A DNA stretch of 64,000 bases from Palaemon carinicauda (Eukaryota > Arthropoda > Malacostraca > Decapoda > Palaemonidae), in the NCBI RefSeq assembly GCF_036898095.1, contig NC_090757.1, positions 75,146,311 through 75,210,310 of the forward strand, read 5' to 3'. Positions 31,030-42,432 of the stretch are shown here, one piece after another. How positions within the stretch are numbered: the stretch's first letter is position 1; each line of letters opens with the position of its first letter. The notes beneath the pieces were generated by a model. It saw nothing but the letters and a program-made list of their open reading frames with translations, made no database searches and was not told the origin of the DNA. The position numbers and the translations under genes are program-made.

Positions 31030-32200
31030 TATGGCATCATGTGGAATGGTTCCCGGACCTTCTGCAACTCCTAACGGAGCCCCCAAGAGAACTCCCTCCA
31101 GGACACAATCTACTCAAACAACCACATGCCAACATATTCCACAAAGCCGTAGCTTTGCTACGACTTCACGCCTGTATACTATCCAGCATCTCCTCTCTCA
31201 GAGAGGAATTTCGCAACACGTTGCGACTAGGATGCCTGGATGCCTGCGAAAGTAATCAGCTGCAGTCTACCAGGCAAAGTAGAAAGTCTTTTGTGGTTGG
31301 TGTCGTGGAAGGGGTATCTCTCCTCTCGATGCCACTACAGGTATTCCAGCAATAGCGGAGTTCCTCGTGTATTTGCCTGAAATGCGCCTGTCAGTCTCAG
31401 CAGTAAAAGGCTATCGCTCAGCTTTGAGCCTCGCCTTTAGAGTGAAAGGAATGGACATTTCTTCATCGCTAGAACTTTCCTTACTCATACGGAGTTATGA
31501 ACTTACCTGTCCCTAGTCAGAAGTGAGACCTCCCCCGTGGAACATGGTTCGAGTTCTCAGGTCTCTTAAGAGACCTCCCTATGAACCATTACGCCAGGCA
31601 ACTGATTGCCACCTGACTTGGAAGACGGTGTTCCTGCTACCTTTGGCTTCGGCCAAACGAGTCGGTGAACTTCACTGTCTCTTATACGACATCGCCCATT
31701 CAAGGGGATGGGGAGAGGTAACGTTCAGCATCGTCTCTGAGTTTATTGCTAAGACTTAGAACCCGTGAGTAGCGGATCCACGATTCGACTCCTTTCGGAT
31801 TCCTAGTCTCTGTTCTGTAACAGATGGCTCAGACCATCTCTTGAAGAGTTTGAGGCTGTATCTTAAGAGAACTGCCGCAGCCCGTCCCCGTGTGCGTGCA
31901 CTATTCGTCAGCACAGGAAGGACCAAGAGGAGGGTCACCAAGAACACCATCTCAGCATGGATTCGCAAGGTCATAGACCATGCATTGAATCCAGACCCTC
32001 CTCCTTTACGTTGCCCCAGAGCTCATGATGTCGGCTACATCCCTGGCATTCAAGAGAAACTTCTCAGTGACGCAGGGTCTTCAAGGTGGAGTGTGGAATC
32101 GTTAGACCACATTCACATCCCACTACCTGCAAGACGTAACCCACAGGAGACTCGATACGTTCTCTATCGGTCCTGTGGTGGCTGCACAACAGCTGGTTTA
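31030..32200 (+). pseudogene. C1 tyrosine recombinase, broken
   Basis: Pieces in changing frames: IQHLLSQRGISQHVATRM, VSAVKGYRSALSLAFRVKG, LASAKRVGELHCLLYDIAHS (Arg box) and TKNTISAWIRKVIDHALNPD. The PRAHDV box is followed by a frameshift before the HxxR is complete. In-frame TAG/TAA codons lie near 31252, 31515 and 31757. Confidence 0.75.
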
Positions 32201-33290
32201 AGACCTCAAGCTCCTTATTGGACAAGTAGCAGAAGGTTGATTGCATTGTTACCTGGTTTTAGTCTGGGTGAATGAAAAGGTTTGACTGGCTCTTATTCTT
32301 TTCTTCATCCTCCCGTCTTTTGGGGAAAACAGCATCCTGGGTTCTCTGCACAGCTGACCTCAAACCAGTGCAGACAAACCATGCTCCCTTGTGTACCTAG
32401 TATTAAGACGAATACTGTTGCGTCCCCATACCCTGACGAGGTGGTATTGGGAAAGTCCTGGTTACACAGTTTTTCCTTCTAAAGACTCGGAATAACTTTA
32501 CCTGGACGGTTACACTTCTATATACAGTACCCCCCCCCCCCTCACACACACCTGTGCTGAGCTCACTTTGCTATCGGCTCGGGTGTTAGACGGACGTGCC
32601 TACACTGACAGTCATTAATCTTTGTTTGCTTTTTCCTTTTGACAGAGTGTTTGGAAGTTGGCCTCTGCGATGCGGAAGTGTCCCGGCTTACCTGACCACC
32701 CTTCTGGGACTTATATGTCGGCAGTCGACACAGATCCACACACCTTATGTCCTTTTTGTAGGGACCAATGGTGTGATAAAGATAAAGTATGTGGTGAGTG
32801 CAGGGAGTGGTCTACTTCCCAGTTGGAGAGGTTTTCCCGGCGTCGGAAGAAGAAGTCTAAATGGGATAATTCTCCTTCAACGGCTTCCTTGAAGAGAGAA
32901 AATCCCAAGGACTCTTCTTCCGTAGCCCACTCGATCGGCTTCTTCCGAAAAGCCGGCGAGTGGTAGCGCAGGCCGCATTTCTGTTGACTGATCTCGGGGT
33001 TTGGGAAAGGGAGTTGCCTCCCATAGCGAGGCAGCTCCTCCTCCTCCCCCGGGGAAGGATTTAATTGTTTATGTTGCTAATGATGATTTGTTACAGCTTT
33101 GGGCTTCCTTGGGGCTTCAGGGCTCGCCCTCCAAGGAAGCCCAGTTTGACATGATCAGGTTAGGGGCAGCTGTCAGACAGTCGTTGACGTTAGCAGAGGT
33201 TAATCTTCTGTCTATCGTCGACGTTGTTGTGGCAGAGGCTTCTGACGAGTTATCTCAAACCTCTGCTTCTGTTGCTGATGTAGCTGAAGG

Positions 33291-33332
33291 CTTAGTTTCC
33301 CCCTCCGTACATCCTTCGAGGGAGGAACTAAG
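33291..33332 (+). other. Hairpin in C2 gag (hairpin 1)
   Basis: CTTAGTTTCCCCCTC pairs with GAGGGAGGAACTAAG: 13 Watson-Crick pairs, one G-T wobble and one mismatch. Same place as 26198-26246 in C1. Confidence 0.75.
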
Positions 33333-33719
33333 TCCAACTGTCTCTCCTGCAGGTGATTCTCCAACTCAGGGTAGTTCACTGACAGAGACTCCTCTTCGGA
33401 GGACTGCCTTCCCCTCCGCCGTAGAGGCTTTCCTTCACCTCACAAGGGTGTTAGGAGGCGCCTCTTCGGCTCGTCTTCGCCGCAGTCCGCCGCAGAGGAA
33501 CCTCGTCGCTGTTCACCTGCCCTTCCAGCTACATCCCTGGACCTGTACGCTGATCGTTCGCGATATCCTACTCCTGCCAGACCTGCTGACCTGCCGTCGC
33601 CCTTCCTAGCTGCCGACGCGAAGTGGGCGCCCACGCATCCTGTGATAAAGCAGGCCATGGTCCCTTCGGGGCAAAAGGGACTTGCTCACATTGTGGCAAA
33701 GTCCCTTAAGCGCCAGGTA

Positions 33720-34260
33720 TCCCCTGCGAGCCAACGTTCTCCTGCGTGCCAGCGCTCCACAATTGCTGACCCGGAGACAACGCACCAGCGAGTACCTGTT
33801 CCTGAGACTTCGCGCCAGCGCTCACCTGCGCGCCAGCGCTCACCTGCGCGCCACCGCTCACCTGTGCGCCACCGCTCACCTGCGCGCCACCGCTCACCTG
33901 CGCGCCATCGATCTCCTGTACGCCAGCACTCTCCTGCTCGCCATTGCGCCTGTGTCCTGATGCGCGCCCACTATCTCCTGCTTGCCCACAATCTCCTACG
34001 CACCAGCGCTCGCCTGCGCATCAACGTTCTTCTGTGCGCCCACGATCTTCGAATCCGGGTGCAGGAGGGAAGATACCTTCTTCCCCTGCTGGCCAGCGAT
34101 CTCCTACGCGCTAGCAGACACCGATGCGCCATCAGACCCCTCCGGCTCGCCAGCATTCTCCTATGCGCCATCGCTCGCCTGCGCGCCAACGCGCGCCCTC
34201 GCCCGCGCGCCATTGCTCGCCCGCGCATCATCGCTTGCCTGCCTGCGTGCCCATGCAAAC
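33720..34260 (+). repeat. 18-bp minisatellite in C2 gag coding RQRSPA/RHRSPA
   Basis: The clearest run is about 33804-33945, where the in-frame reading is repeated RQRSPA then RHRSPA/RHRSPV hexapeptides. Worn units continue to about 34250. Confidence 0.9.
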
Positions 34261-34544
34261 CCTCGCCATTACCCCCCCGCGCAAACCAGATAAAATCCCA
34301 TCGCGTGACCACCAGCGGGATTCCCAGTGCCATCCCACGCGCGAGGCTGCAGGACCGCGAGCGACCAGGTCATCTTCTTCACGTTCCCCCCCCGGCAAGC
34401 GCAGACCAGCGCGTTCGCCAGAGGGCGGGAGAACACCGGATAGGTCCAGGAACTTGCATTCTTCCCCTTCTTCTTTTCAGGAAGACCCTGTTGTGGTTTC
34501 TACTCCTAGGGATCGAATGATCCCCTTCCCTCCAGAGGTGGTCT

Positions 34545-34563
34545 CTGACAGCGCCGCTGTCAG
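34545..34563 (+). other. Short perfect hairpin in C2 gag (hairpin 2)
   Basis: CTGACAGCG and CGCTGTCAG flank a single C. The same site in C4 is a longer perfect hairpin with changed base pairs (63563-63589). Confidence 0.75.
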
Positions 34564-36059
34564 TAAGCAGCCATTGTTTGGGTCCCTTGTCAGAGCTGTC
34601 GTGCAGGCCTTTAAGCCTGCCTTCTCTGAGTTGGGCCTCAAATCAGCGGCAGTTCCGACCCCCCTGAAGAGGAAGAGAGGAGTAGACGACGTGGTGACTT
34701 CCCCAAGGGTTAAGCTGGATCCTCGGAAGTCTTTGAGGAAGGCTCCCTCTCCCCCCCAAACTTTCTCTCCTTCCCCTTCGGACGAAGATTTCCCGTCCTC
34801 AGGGGATTCTCGTGAGGTGAGGTGTTCTTCCATCGCACCAATGGGAGAAACTTCACCTCGCATAGAGAAGTCTTCTTGGGTAGGGGTGGAGGAGAGCCTC
34901 CCGCCATCGCTGTTGGAGTCCTGTATCCCTCCCAGGAGGGAGTCGAAGGACTCTAAGACTGTCTCTAAGTCGTCCTCAAGGATGAGACCAGAGCCAGCCA
35001 AACCCGCGGAGAACGTCCATGAGTCCCCCCAAGAAGAACCTTTGGGGACAGGAGACTTTGCTGCCAGCCCTACACGAGGAGAGCTACAGGAGTCGGAACA
35101 TGCGTTCTGGCAAGTTCTGACTCTGATGAGGAATCTCAACGGGTTCTCGGATCCTGAGATTCCCCCTCAAGAGGGCAAGGACACGGTCCTGGACCGAGTC
35201 TTCGGCACTCAAAAACCCCCTAAGGCCAGCGCGGCTTTGCCTTGGTCCCAAGGGGTCAAGAGTGCCAGAGATAAGGTTGAGGGCCAGCTCTCCGAGCTTG
35301 CCTCCTCCAGCCGTTCCAGCGCCGGCAACAAACTCCTCCCGCCTCCTCGTGTCCATCAGAGGAGGTACTTTGAGATCATGGAGGAGTCTTGTTTAGCTCT
35401 TCCGTTACACCACTCTGTGGAAGAGCTTACCAGGGGGTCCCTCTAGAGAGACTCTCCAACCGGCAAGTGTCTTTCTCGGCCTCGATCCTCAGTCAGGAGA
35501 AGGTAGCGAAGTGTGCCATGCAGGCAACTTCGTGGCTGGATATCTAGCTAGGGTCTCTCGGCATCCTGTTACGATCCGAGGACCTATCCAAGGAGAGTAC
35601 CAGGAAGGCCTTGGAGATCTTCCTTCTATCAGGCACTAGTACCATCGAGTTTCTAACCCACCAAGTCTCGAACTTGTGGGCTAATTCCATCTTGAAGCTT
35701 GGAGATGCGGTGTCTGAAAGATTTCACGCGAAGGTCCCCAGCACCGAGGTCAGCAGGCTCAGACATTCCTCCATCTTGGGGAGGAATTTGTTTGAGCCTA
35801 AAGACGTGGAACAGGCAGCTGAGAGGTGGAGGAAGTCCAACCAGGACTCTCTCCTACATAGGGCTCTTACATCAAAGCCCTATAAACCTCAAGCGCCTCA
35901 ACAACCTCGCCCGTCCAAGACAACGAAACCGGCAGTGGCAGCAAAGACAACGGTGTCGAAGCCCTTTCCTGTCAAAGACAGAAAAGACAAGAAATCCTCC
36001 AGGGGAGGGAAAATTCCTAGAGGGAGTGGCCGAGGCCACAAACGCTAGGATTGGCAGTC

Positions 36060-37701
36060 CCCCGGCATGTCCACCAGTGGGGGGATGCCTACAAAGTTGC
36101 GCGATCAGGTGGCAGCAACTCAGGGCCGATGCCTGGACGATTTCTGTAATCAGTCAAGGATATCGCATCCCGTTCACAACATCTCTACCTCCCCTCGACA
36201 GCGGATCCAGTGTTGTTGAGCTCCCTTGCCATGGGATTGGCAAGGGGGCAAGCCCTTTGAGCAGAATTCGAAACCATGTTGAAGAAGGGTGCTCTCCAGG
36301 AGGTCGTCGACGGGTCCCCAGTCTTCTTCAGTCGACTCTCTCTTGTAAGGAAGGCCTCTGGAGGCTGGAGACCAGTCATCGACCTCTCAGCCCTGAACAG
36401 GTTTGTCAAGCAGACCCCGTTCAGTATGGAGACGGCAGACACGGTCAGACTCGCAGTGAGACCCCAAGACTTCTTGTGTACACTGGACCTGAAGGACGCG
36501 TACTTCCAGATCCCAGTCCATCCGTCTTCAAGGAAGTACTTAAGATTCAGTCTAGACAACAAGATCTACCAGTTCAAGGTGCTGTGTTTCGGTCTCTCCA
36601 CAGCACCGCAGGTTTTCACCAAAGTGTTCACCCTGATATCATCGTGGGCACACAGGATCGGCATCCGTCTCCTCTGTTATCTGGACGACTGGCTGATCCT
36701 AGCAGACTCGGAGTCGACCCTTCTTCGACACCGAGACAAGCTTCTATGACTTTGCCAAGATTTGGGGATCATGGTAAATCTCGAGAAGTCCTCTCTGCTT
36801 CCTACTCAAAGACTGGTATATCTAGGCATGATCTTAGACACCAATCTCCACAAAGCCTTCCCATCAGACGACAGGATAGCAAGGCTGAGGAGGGTCACAA
36901 GTCCTTTCCTCAGACGAGACGAATTCCCAGCCCAATCGTGGTTACGTCTCCTTGGTCACCTCTCATCCTTGGCCCGTCTAGTTCCCAATGGTCACCTCAG
37001 AATGAGATCTCTGCAATGGAGACTCAAGTCTCGGTGGAATCAAGGACACGATTCCCCAGACGTCATGGCCCCTTGTTCCTGCGGAACGGACGGACCTTCA
37101 GTGGTGGGTGACAGACGAGAACCTACGAAAGGGAGTGGATCTTCTCGTCCTCCCCCCCCGGATTTGATGCTGGTCTCGGATGCCTCAAAGAAATGGTGGG
37201 GGGGCCCACGTTCTGAACCACAGAACCTCAGGCCTGTGGTCAGAATCAGAAAAGTGCCTCCATATAAATCTGCTAGAAATGAAGGACGTATTCCTGGCCC
37301 TTCAACAGTTCCAACAATACCTGGCAGGTCACTCTGTGGTGGTGATGAGCGACAACACCACAGTAGTGCCTTACATCAACAAGCAGGGAGGCACCTTTTC
37401 GGAGCAGCTATCCCATCTTGCAGTAGAGATACTGAGATGGGCCGAAGTCCACTCGATTCCACTATCGGCTCGCTTCATTCCAGGTAAGAGGAATGTGCTC
37501 GCCGACAGTCTGAGCAGAGCGTCTCAGATAGTGAGTACGGAGTGGTCTTTGGATCGTCTAGTAGCCAACAAAGTCCTGACTTTGTGGGGTTCCCCGACTG
37601 TGGATCTGTTCGCTACAGCGTTGAACTTCAAGCTCCCACTGTACTGCTCCCCAGTCCCGGACCCCAAGGCACTCTGGCAAGATGCCTTCCAAAAACGGTG
37701 A
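36060..37701 (+). pseudogene. C2 reverse transcriptase/RNase H, frameshifted
   Basis: N-terminus GGCLQSCAIRWQQLRADAW in the +1 frame of Gag. After a shift near 36200-36260 the RT reads GGWRPVIDLSALNRFVKQTP, TLDLKDAYFQIPVHPSSRKY, CFGLSTAPQVFTKVF and CYLDDWLILADSES (about 36675), then a TGA at 36747, then YLGMILDTNLHKAFPSDDR. RNase H starts LVSDASKKWWG; a seventh G in the following G-run (37197-37203) moves the frame, and it continues HINLLEMKDVFLALQQF, VVMSDNTTVVPYINKQGG and NVLADSLSRASQ. All catalytic residues are visible but the gene has three breaks. Confidence 0.82.
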
Positions 37702-37899
37702 GACAACATCGACGTTTATGCCTTTCCCCCATTCTGTCTGATGAGGAGGGTACTCAACAAGACCAGAATATCGGTCAATCTCTCGATGACCCTGATAGCT
37801 CCGCTATGGCATCATAGAGAACTCCCTCCACGACTCAAGCTACTCAAACAACCACATGCTAGCATCTTTCACAAGGCCGTAGCTTCGCTTCGGCTTCAT

Positions 37900-38948
37900 G
37901 CCTGGAGACTATCCAGCATCTCTTCGCAGAGAGAGGATTTTCGCAGCAGGTTGCGGAAAGGATGTCTGGACACCTGCGAAGGTCATCCGCAGGGGTCTAC
38001 CAGGCAAAGTGGAGAGTTTTCTGTGGTTGGTGTCGTGGAAGGGATATCTCTCCACTCGATGCCACTATTCCAGCAATAGCGGAGTTCTTCGTGTATTTGT
38101 GAGAAGAAATGCGCCTTTCAGTCTCGGCAGTGAAAGGCTATTGCTCAGCCTCGAGTCTTGCCTTCAGGCTCAAAGGAGTGGACATTTCTTCTTCACTCGA
38201 ACTTTCTTTACTCATACGAAGTTATGAACTTACCTGCCCTCAGTTGGAAGTGAGACCTCCTCCATGGAACGTGGTTCGAGTTCTCAGGTCTCTGAAGAGA
38301 CCTCCCTTCGAACCATTACGCCAGGTTTCAGATCGCCACCTGACTTGGAAGACTGTGTTCCTACTTGCGTTTGCTTTGGCCAAACGAGTTGGTGAACTGC
38401 ATGGTCTCTCGTATGACATCGCCCATTCAAGGGGATGGGGGGAGGTAACGTTCAGATTCGTCCCTGAGTTTGTTGCTAAGACTCAGAATCCGGGAGTGCC
38501 AGACCCTCGGTTTGACCCTTTCCGGATTTCGAGTCTTCGTTCCGTAACAGATGACCCAGACCGTCTCCTACTGTGCCCAGTAAGAAGTCTGAGACTCTAT
38601 CTTAAGAGAACAGCTGCAATCTGTCCTCAAGTGCAAGCATTATTTGTAAGCACTGGGAGGACAAAGAGGAGGGTCACCAAGAATACCATCTCAGCTTGGA
38701 TTCGTAGGGTAATCCATCTGTCCCTGAATCCCGACCCTCCTCCGTCACGTCGCCCTAGAGCACATGATGTTAGGGGCCTAGCTACGTCCCTGGCCTTCAA
38801 AAATAACTACTCAGTGACGCAGTTTCTACAAGCAGGGGTGTGGAAGCGTCAGACAACCTTCACAGCCCACTACCTGCAAGACGAGACCCACAGGAGGCTC
38901 GATATGTTCTCTATCGGCCCTGTGGTGGCTGCACAGCAGCTGGTTTAA
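37900..38948 (+). pseudogene. C2 tyrosine recombinase, one TGA, otherwise complete
   Basis: Reads RGFSQQVAERMSGHLRRSSA, VYQAKWRVFCGWCRGRDISP, a TGA at about 38100 (C3 keeps CGT there), then an open 279-codon stretch: LSVSAVKGY, LALAKRVGEL-type Arg box (ALAKRVGELHGLSYDIAHS), TKNTISAWIRRVIHLSLNPD, RPRAHDVRGLATSLAF (HxxR) and AGVWKRQTTFTAHYLQDE (W and Tyr). The family ending GPVVAAQQLV closes the frame at 38948. Confidence 0.8.
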
Positions 38949-39409
38949 ACCTCAGGCTCCTTAATGGACAAGTAGCAGAGGGTTGAAGGCATTGTTACCC
39001 GGTTTTAGTCTGCATGAATGAAAAGGTATGTCTGGCCCTTATTGTTCTCTTGGGGAAAGTAGCATCCTGGGTTTTATGCACAGCTGACCTCAAACCACTG
39101 CAGGTAAACCATGTTCCCTTGTGTTCCTAGTATTAAGCTAATACTGTCACGTCCCCATACCCTGACGAGGTGGTATTGGGAGAGTCCTAGCCTTAAGTTT
39201 CCATCTAAAGAACTTCAGGTCAACCTCCTAGGACGAGTCACACTTCATTCCTCCACACACAGCTTATGTAGGCCGCAGCCCTTGCAGAGCAAGGTGCTAG
39301 CGAGGTGCAGGGACTCCCTATCGTTGAGTGCTGACACTCAGATACTGAGTTCCCGGGCAAAAAGCCAAAAGCCATTAATGGTTGGGACTTACCACCCTAC
39401 CTAAGGGTT

Positions 39410-39485
39410 GAATCACCCATATTAGATAGCGTGGTTTGTATTTTAGTTACGGAACAAATGACAAATTCGTAGGTAATTTGTATTT
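39410..39485 (+). repeat. C2 ICR, left part, cut by element D
   Basis: CCATATTAGATAGCGTGGTT and the following bases are complementary to the family left end (C1 25271-25310). ACAAATTCGTAGGTAATTTG is complementary to the C2 right end (46540-46563). The ICR continues after D at 46282. Confidence 0.8.
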
Positions 39486-39494
39486 CTGGGTCGA

Positions 39495-39779
39495 CCTGTG
39501 ACGCCCGGTGAAAAGGGTCCTTCTTATCTCTTTTCTGATATAAATACTTCCAAATATACCAGAGAAAGTTAAAGCATGGAATGCAGAGGTTACTACCCTC
39601 GCGCGAGCACCCTAAGGGCGTCGTGTATAAAGAAAGGGCGTGTGAAAACCACTATTCACAGGTCGTCTTCCATTTAGATCATTCCTTCATCAGAAGGGGG
39701 AGCCGCTCTAACGGCACCAACCGAACCCACCTGATCCACTCAGCGACGCCTGCCTCGAGCGCCCTCTACACATCCTTCT
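39495..39779 (+). repeat. Element D left inverted terminal repeat
   Basis: Starts CCTGTGACGCCCGGTGAAAA and ends CCTCTACACATCCTTCT. Inverted copy at 45954-46239. Confidence 0.93.
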
Positions 39780-40698
39780 GTTGGACTTGTACTAACGACG
39801 ATTGCTTTGTTTTGTGTCTTGCCTTTTAGCTGTTTTTGTGGATTTCTTCATCATGGCTGAAGCTCTCCTTACTCCTGCACCAATGTTTAGTACCACAGAT
39901 TGTTTTGACAGATTTTTCTAGTACCGGGCAAGTAGTGTTAAGTAATAGGAAGTGTTTTTTAATACGTTCGGCCTTGTGCCTTCCGTGGTCCACGCGGCCA
40001 TTTTTATTGTGTACGCTCAGTGCGTTTTCTATTTGCTTTTCGTTGCCCTTTTGGTACTGTTATCTGTTAGGTTCATTAATCTTAAGTAATAATATTTTAA
40101 TCTTATTTTAAGATTGTAGGCTCCATGCCTCTGTTTGAACCTTTATCTTTTGTGTGGTACTTATTAGTCGTTTACAAGTCCGTTCTGTTAACGAAAAATA
40201 GCGTTCAGGGGTTTCATTACAGTTTAGTATCGCCGATTCGGTAGGTCTTTTATTATTATCATTTGACTGTATTCCCCTGTCGCTATTCTTCTTTAGTCTT
40301 TTATTGTTATTTTCGGACAGATGTGCTTTATTTGTGAGGTTCGTGCTTGTTAGATTGACCGTCGTAACCGACGAGTCCGAGAGAATGGGATTCCAGTTTT
40401 CTTTCTTATAGACTCGGGAGCCAGTTCTCTCTGTCTCACTTAGGGATGACTATGTTATAGACGTGATTGTTTTAAGATTACGACGATGTTTCTTGGCTTA
40501 TACTCAGTGTTCGATCCGTTTCATGTTAGAGTCGCTTTAGGTATCGGCCTGCCTTGCGCGGCCTTATGTCCCCCCCCCCCCATCCCCCCTCTGGAATAAG
40601 CTGCCCCCATCATTGAGAGTATCAGGGCGGCCCTTCCGGTAGAAGAGGAACACCTGCTCTCAGGAGACATCTCATCCCTGGACAGTCACACCGAACCA
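39780..40698 (+). other. Element D 5' noncoding region
   Basis: About 0.9 kb between the left repeat and the first Gag ATG, T-rich with a C11 run near 40569. The Gag frame is open back to a TAA near 40597. Promoter elements cannot be named with confidence. Confidence 0.5.
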
Positions 40699-42432
40699 AT
40701 GGAGGAGCAGGTGAGTGGTGTGGATATGACAGAAACCTTTCTTTCCCCTACTCCTTCCTCCTCTTCCTCTTTCCACGGCTTTGACAAACCTCAGGCTTCT
40801 CCTTGGGAAGGTTCCGTCTCGGTCTGTCCCAAGGTGAAGCCTATTCGTAAGATTAAACCCAAAAGCAATACTTCAGGTTCGCCACAGTCTATATCTCCGG
40901 TCCCAGGACCTTCCTCATCCCCTGACGTTCCAATGCTTTCACGCACCCCTCCTCGTCCTAAAGGACAGAAGGGTAAGTCCGCTAAGTCCAAGGCTTCCGC
41001 TGTAGGTAGCTCCTCGGATGTCCAAGAAACCTTGGAATTCATTCAAGATATGGTGGAGTCGAAGCTGCAAAGGCACTCTGGGGTCATATCAGAGCTAAAG
41101 GACATGGTGGCTAGCCTCATAAGAGACAAGTCTCACCCTGATCCGTCCCCAGTTTCTGATGCATCGAAGCTTCCACCCTTCGATAAGAATAACCCTTGGA
41201 GGTTCGCGAAGCATACCCCTTATTTGGATGGTACGCTTACGATTGAAGGGTTGGGGACCCGCCCTCTAGACGATCTGGAGTTCTTCCCTCCGGACCCCCA
41301 GTTCCCCTTCAATGACTTTGTTCGTTTACGTGAGCACGCTTTAGTACGGATGGACAAGGTCCCAAAGGAGACGATAATATTCCCGAAAGAGCAGGCCCAA
41401 GCTGTCTGGGCCCGTACTCTGGCGGAATGGGGTTGTACTAATTCTAAGTTAACCCCCCACAAAGGAGCGTATACAATCTTTATCACTCCTCCGTCCATCC
41501 CGTGTCCGCTTACTGACAAGATCGCGGAATTGACTATTCAGTCAGTTAAGGACGGCATCCCCATGCCGACCCTTAAGGAAACGGATCCCACCTCTCTCCT
41601 CGTTCCTGGCACCTCGGCGCTCTGGAACGAAGCTGCTTCTACGTTTACGGTGGGTAAATTAGACCCTAACTGCGCTTCCTCTCTCTTCTCGGAAAGACTC
41701 CCTAAGATCCCAGACCACTTATTGAAAATAGAGTTCGAGACGAGAAACCGGCTGGTGAGAACTCTCAACTCTGTAGTTTCATCAGAGCTGATAGCTTCCT
41801 TATACAGCGACGAGCCACTCTTTCGAGTGCAGGCAAAGAACCTCCTGCAGTCGTTCCAGTCGGACCTACATGACTTCTGGACTGCGAAAACTAATTGTCG
41901 GAAGCATGTTCTCGCAGAAGCCTCTATTCGGCATGAACCCAACAGACTCATCGCCGCCTCCTGTTGGGGTAAAACCCTGTTCCCCCAGGAAGAAGTCGAT
42001 AAGGTCCTCCAGGACGCAGCGAGGGCTAATCAGAACCTTCAGGTTGGATGGGGCCTCTCAAATAAGCGTAAATTTGAGAACATGCCTCGTCAACCCTTCC
42101 CAAAGAAAAAACGAAGGTCCTATGTTCCTTACAAGACGGGTAGAGGCCAACTCCTTCATTCCGCAGGCCCTCACTCCTCAACTGCCTCTACGGCTAAAGC
42201 CGCCCCTCCTCAACAGATTGTCTTCCTCCCGGCTCCTCAAGGTTCCCAACCGACTTCGGCTACTTCTTGGATGACCTCCCCTGCCTTCAATCAGGCGTAC
42301 GAGACCTCGGGTTCCTTTCGAGGATACCCTAGAGGCGGCACCAGGGTTAGAGGTCAGTTCCGCCAGCGAGGCGGACGTAGAGCCAGAGGTTCCCGAGGAG
42401 GACGTGGGGCTAAGTTCAACCCCACGCAATGA
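40699..42432 (+). CDS. Element D Gag (ORF1), intact
   Basis: 577 codons from an ATG to TGA at 42430-42432. N-terminal Ser/Pro-rich region with a basic KPIRKIKPK segment; a helical region ETLEFIQDMVESKLQRHSGV; a folded central domain with LPPFDKNNPWRFAKHTPYLD, IIFPKEQAQAVWARTLAEWG and SLYSDEPLFRVQAKNLLQSF; a basic KRKF/KKKRR segment; and an RGG/RG-rich C-terminus (RGQFRQRGGRRARGSRGGRG), a typical RNA-binding tail. There is no CCHC knuckle. It presumably packages element RNA. The stop sits inside the start of the RT frame (+1), with no ATG for RT nearby. Confidence 0.85.
   Translation: MEEQVSGVDMTETFLSPTPSSSSSFHGFDKPQASPWEGSVSVCPKVKPIRKIKPKSNTSGSPQSISPVPGPSSSPDVPMLSRTPPRPKGQKGKSAKSKASAVGSSSDVQETLEFIQDMVESKLQRHSGVISELKDMVASLIRDKSHPDPSPVSDASKLPPFDKNNPWRFAKHTPYLDGTLTIEGLGTRPLDDLEFFPPDPQFPFNDFVRLREHALVRMDKVPKETIIFPKEQAQAVWARTLAEWGCTNSKLTPHKGAYTIFITPPSIPCPLTDKIAELTIQSVKDGIPMPTLKETDPTSLLVPGTSALWNEAASTFTVGKLDPNCASSLFSERLPKIPDHLLKIEFETRNRLVRTLNSVVSSELIASLYSDEPLFRVQAKNLLQSFQSDLHDFWTAKTNCRKHVLAEASIRHEPNRLIAASCWGKTLFPQEEVDKVLQDAARANQNLQVGWGLSNKRKFENMPRQPFPKKKRRSYVPYKTGRGQLLHSAGPHSSTASTAKAAPPQQIVFLPAPQGSQPTSATSWMTSPAFNQAYETSGSFRGYPRGGTRVRGQFRQRGGRRARGSRGGRGAKFNPTQ

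Larger units (their letters stand above)
25271..32523 (+). mobile_element. DIRS1-like family C, copy 1 (C1), decayed, right end missing
   Basis: Begins at a left terminal repeat (25271-25468) and carries decayed gag, RT/RH and YR in order. The 3' noncoding region stops near 32520 and is joined directly to the truncated left end of copy C2 at a poly-C run. No ICR or right repeat is present. Confidence 0.8.
32658..36048 (+). pseudogene. C2 Gag, frameshifted
   Basis: N-terminus MRKCPGLPDHPSGTYMSAVD, then DPHTLCPFCRDQWCDKDKVC and GEC (full H-x2-C-x2-C-x4-C-x5-C-x2-C). A second piece at 33001-33609 includes LWASLGLQGSPSKEAQFDMI. The RS-type repeat lies at 33790-34260. A 440-codon open piece (34124-35446) carries PLKRKRGVDDVVTSPRVKLD, ESEHAFWQVLTLMRNLNGFS, DTVLDRVFGTQKPPKASAAL and PPPRVHQRRYFEIMEESCLA. 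The C-terminal piece at 35611-36048 reads TSTIEFLTHQVSNLWANSIL and ends in a basic GRGHKR tail before TAG. It is the most complete family C Gag in the window. Confidence 0.75.
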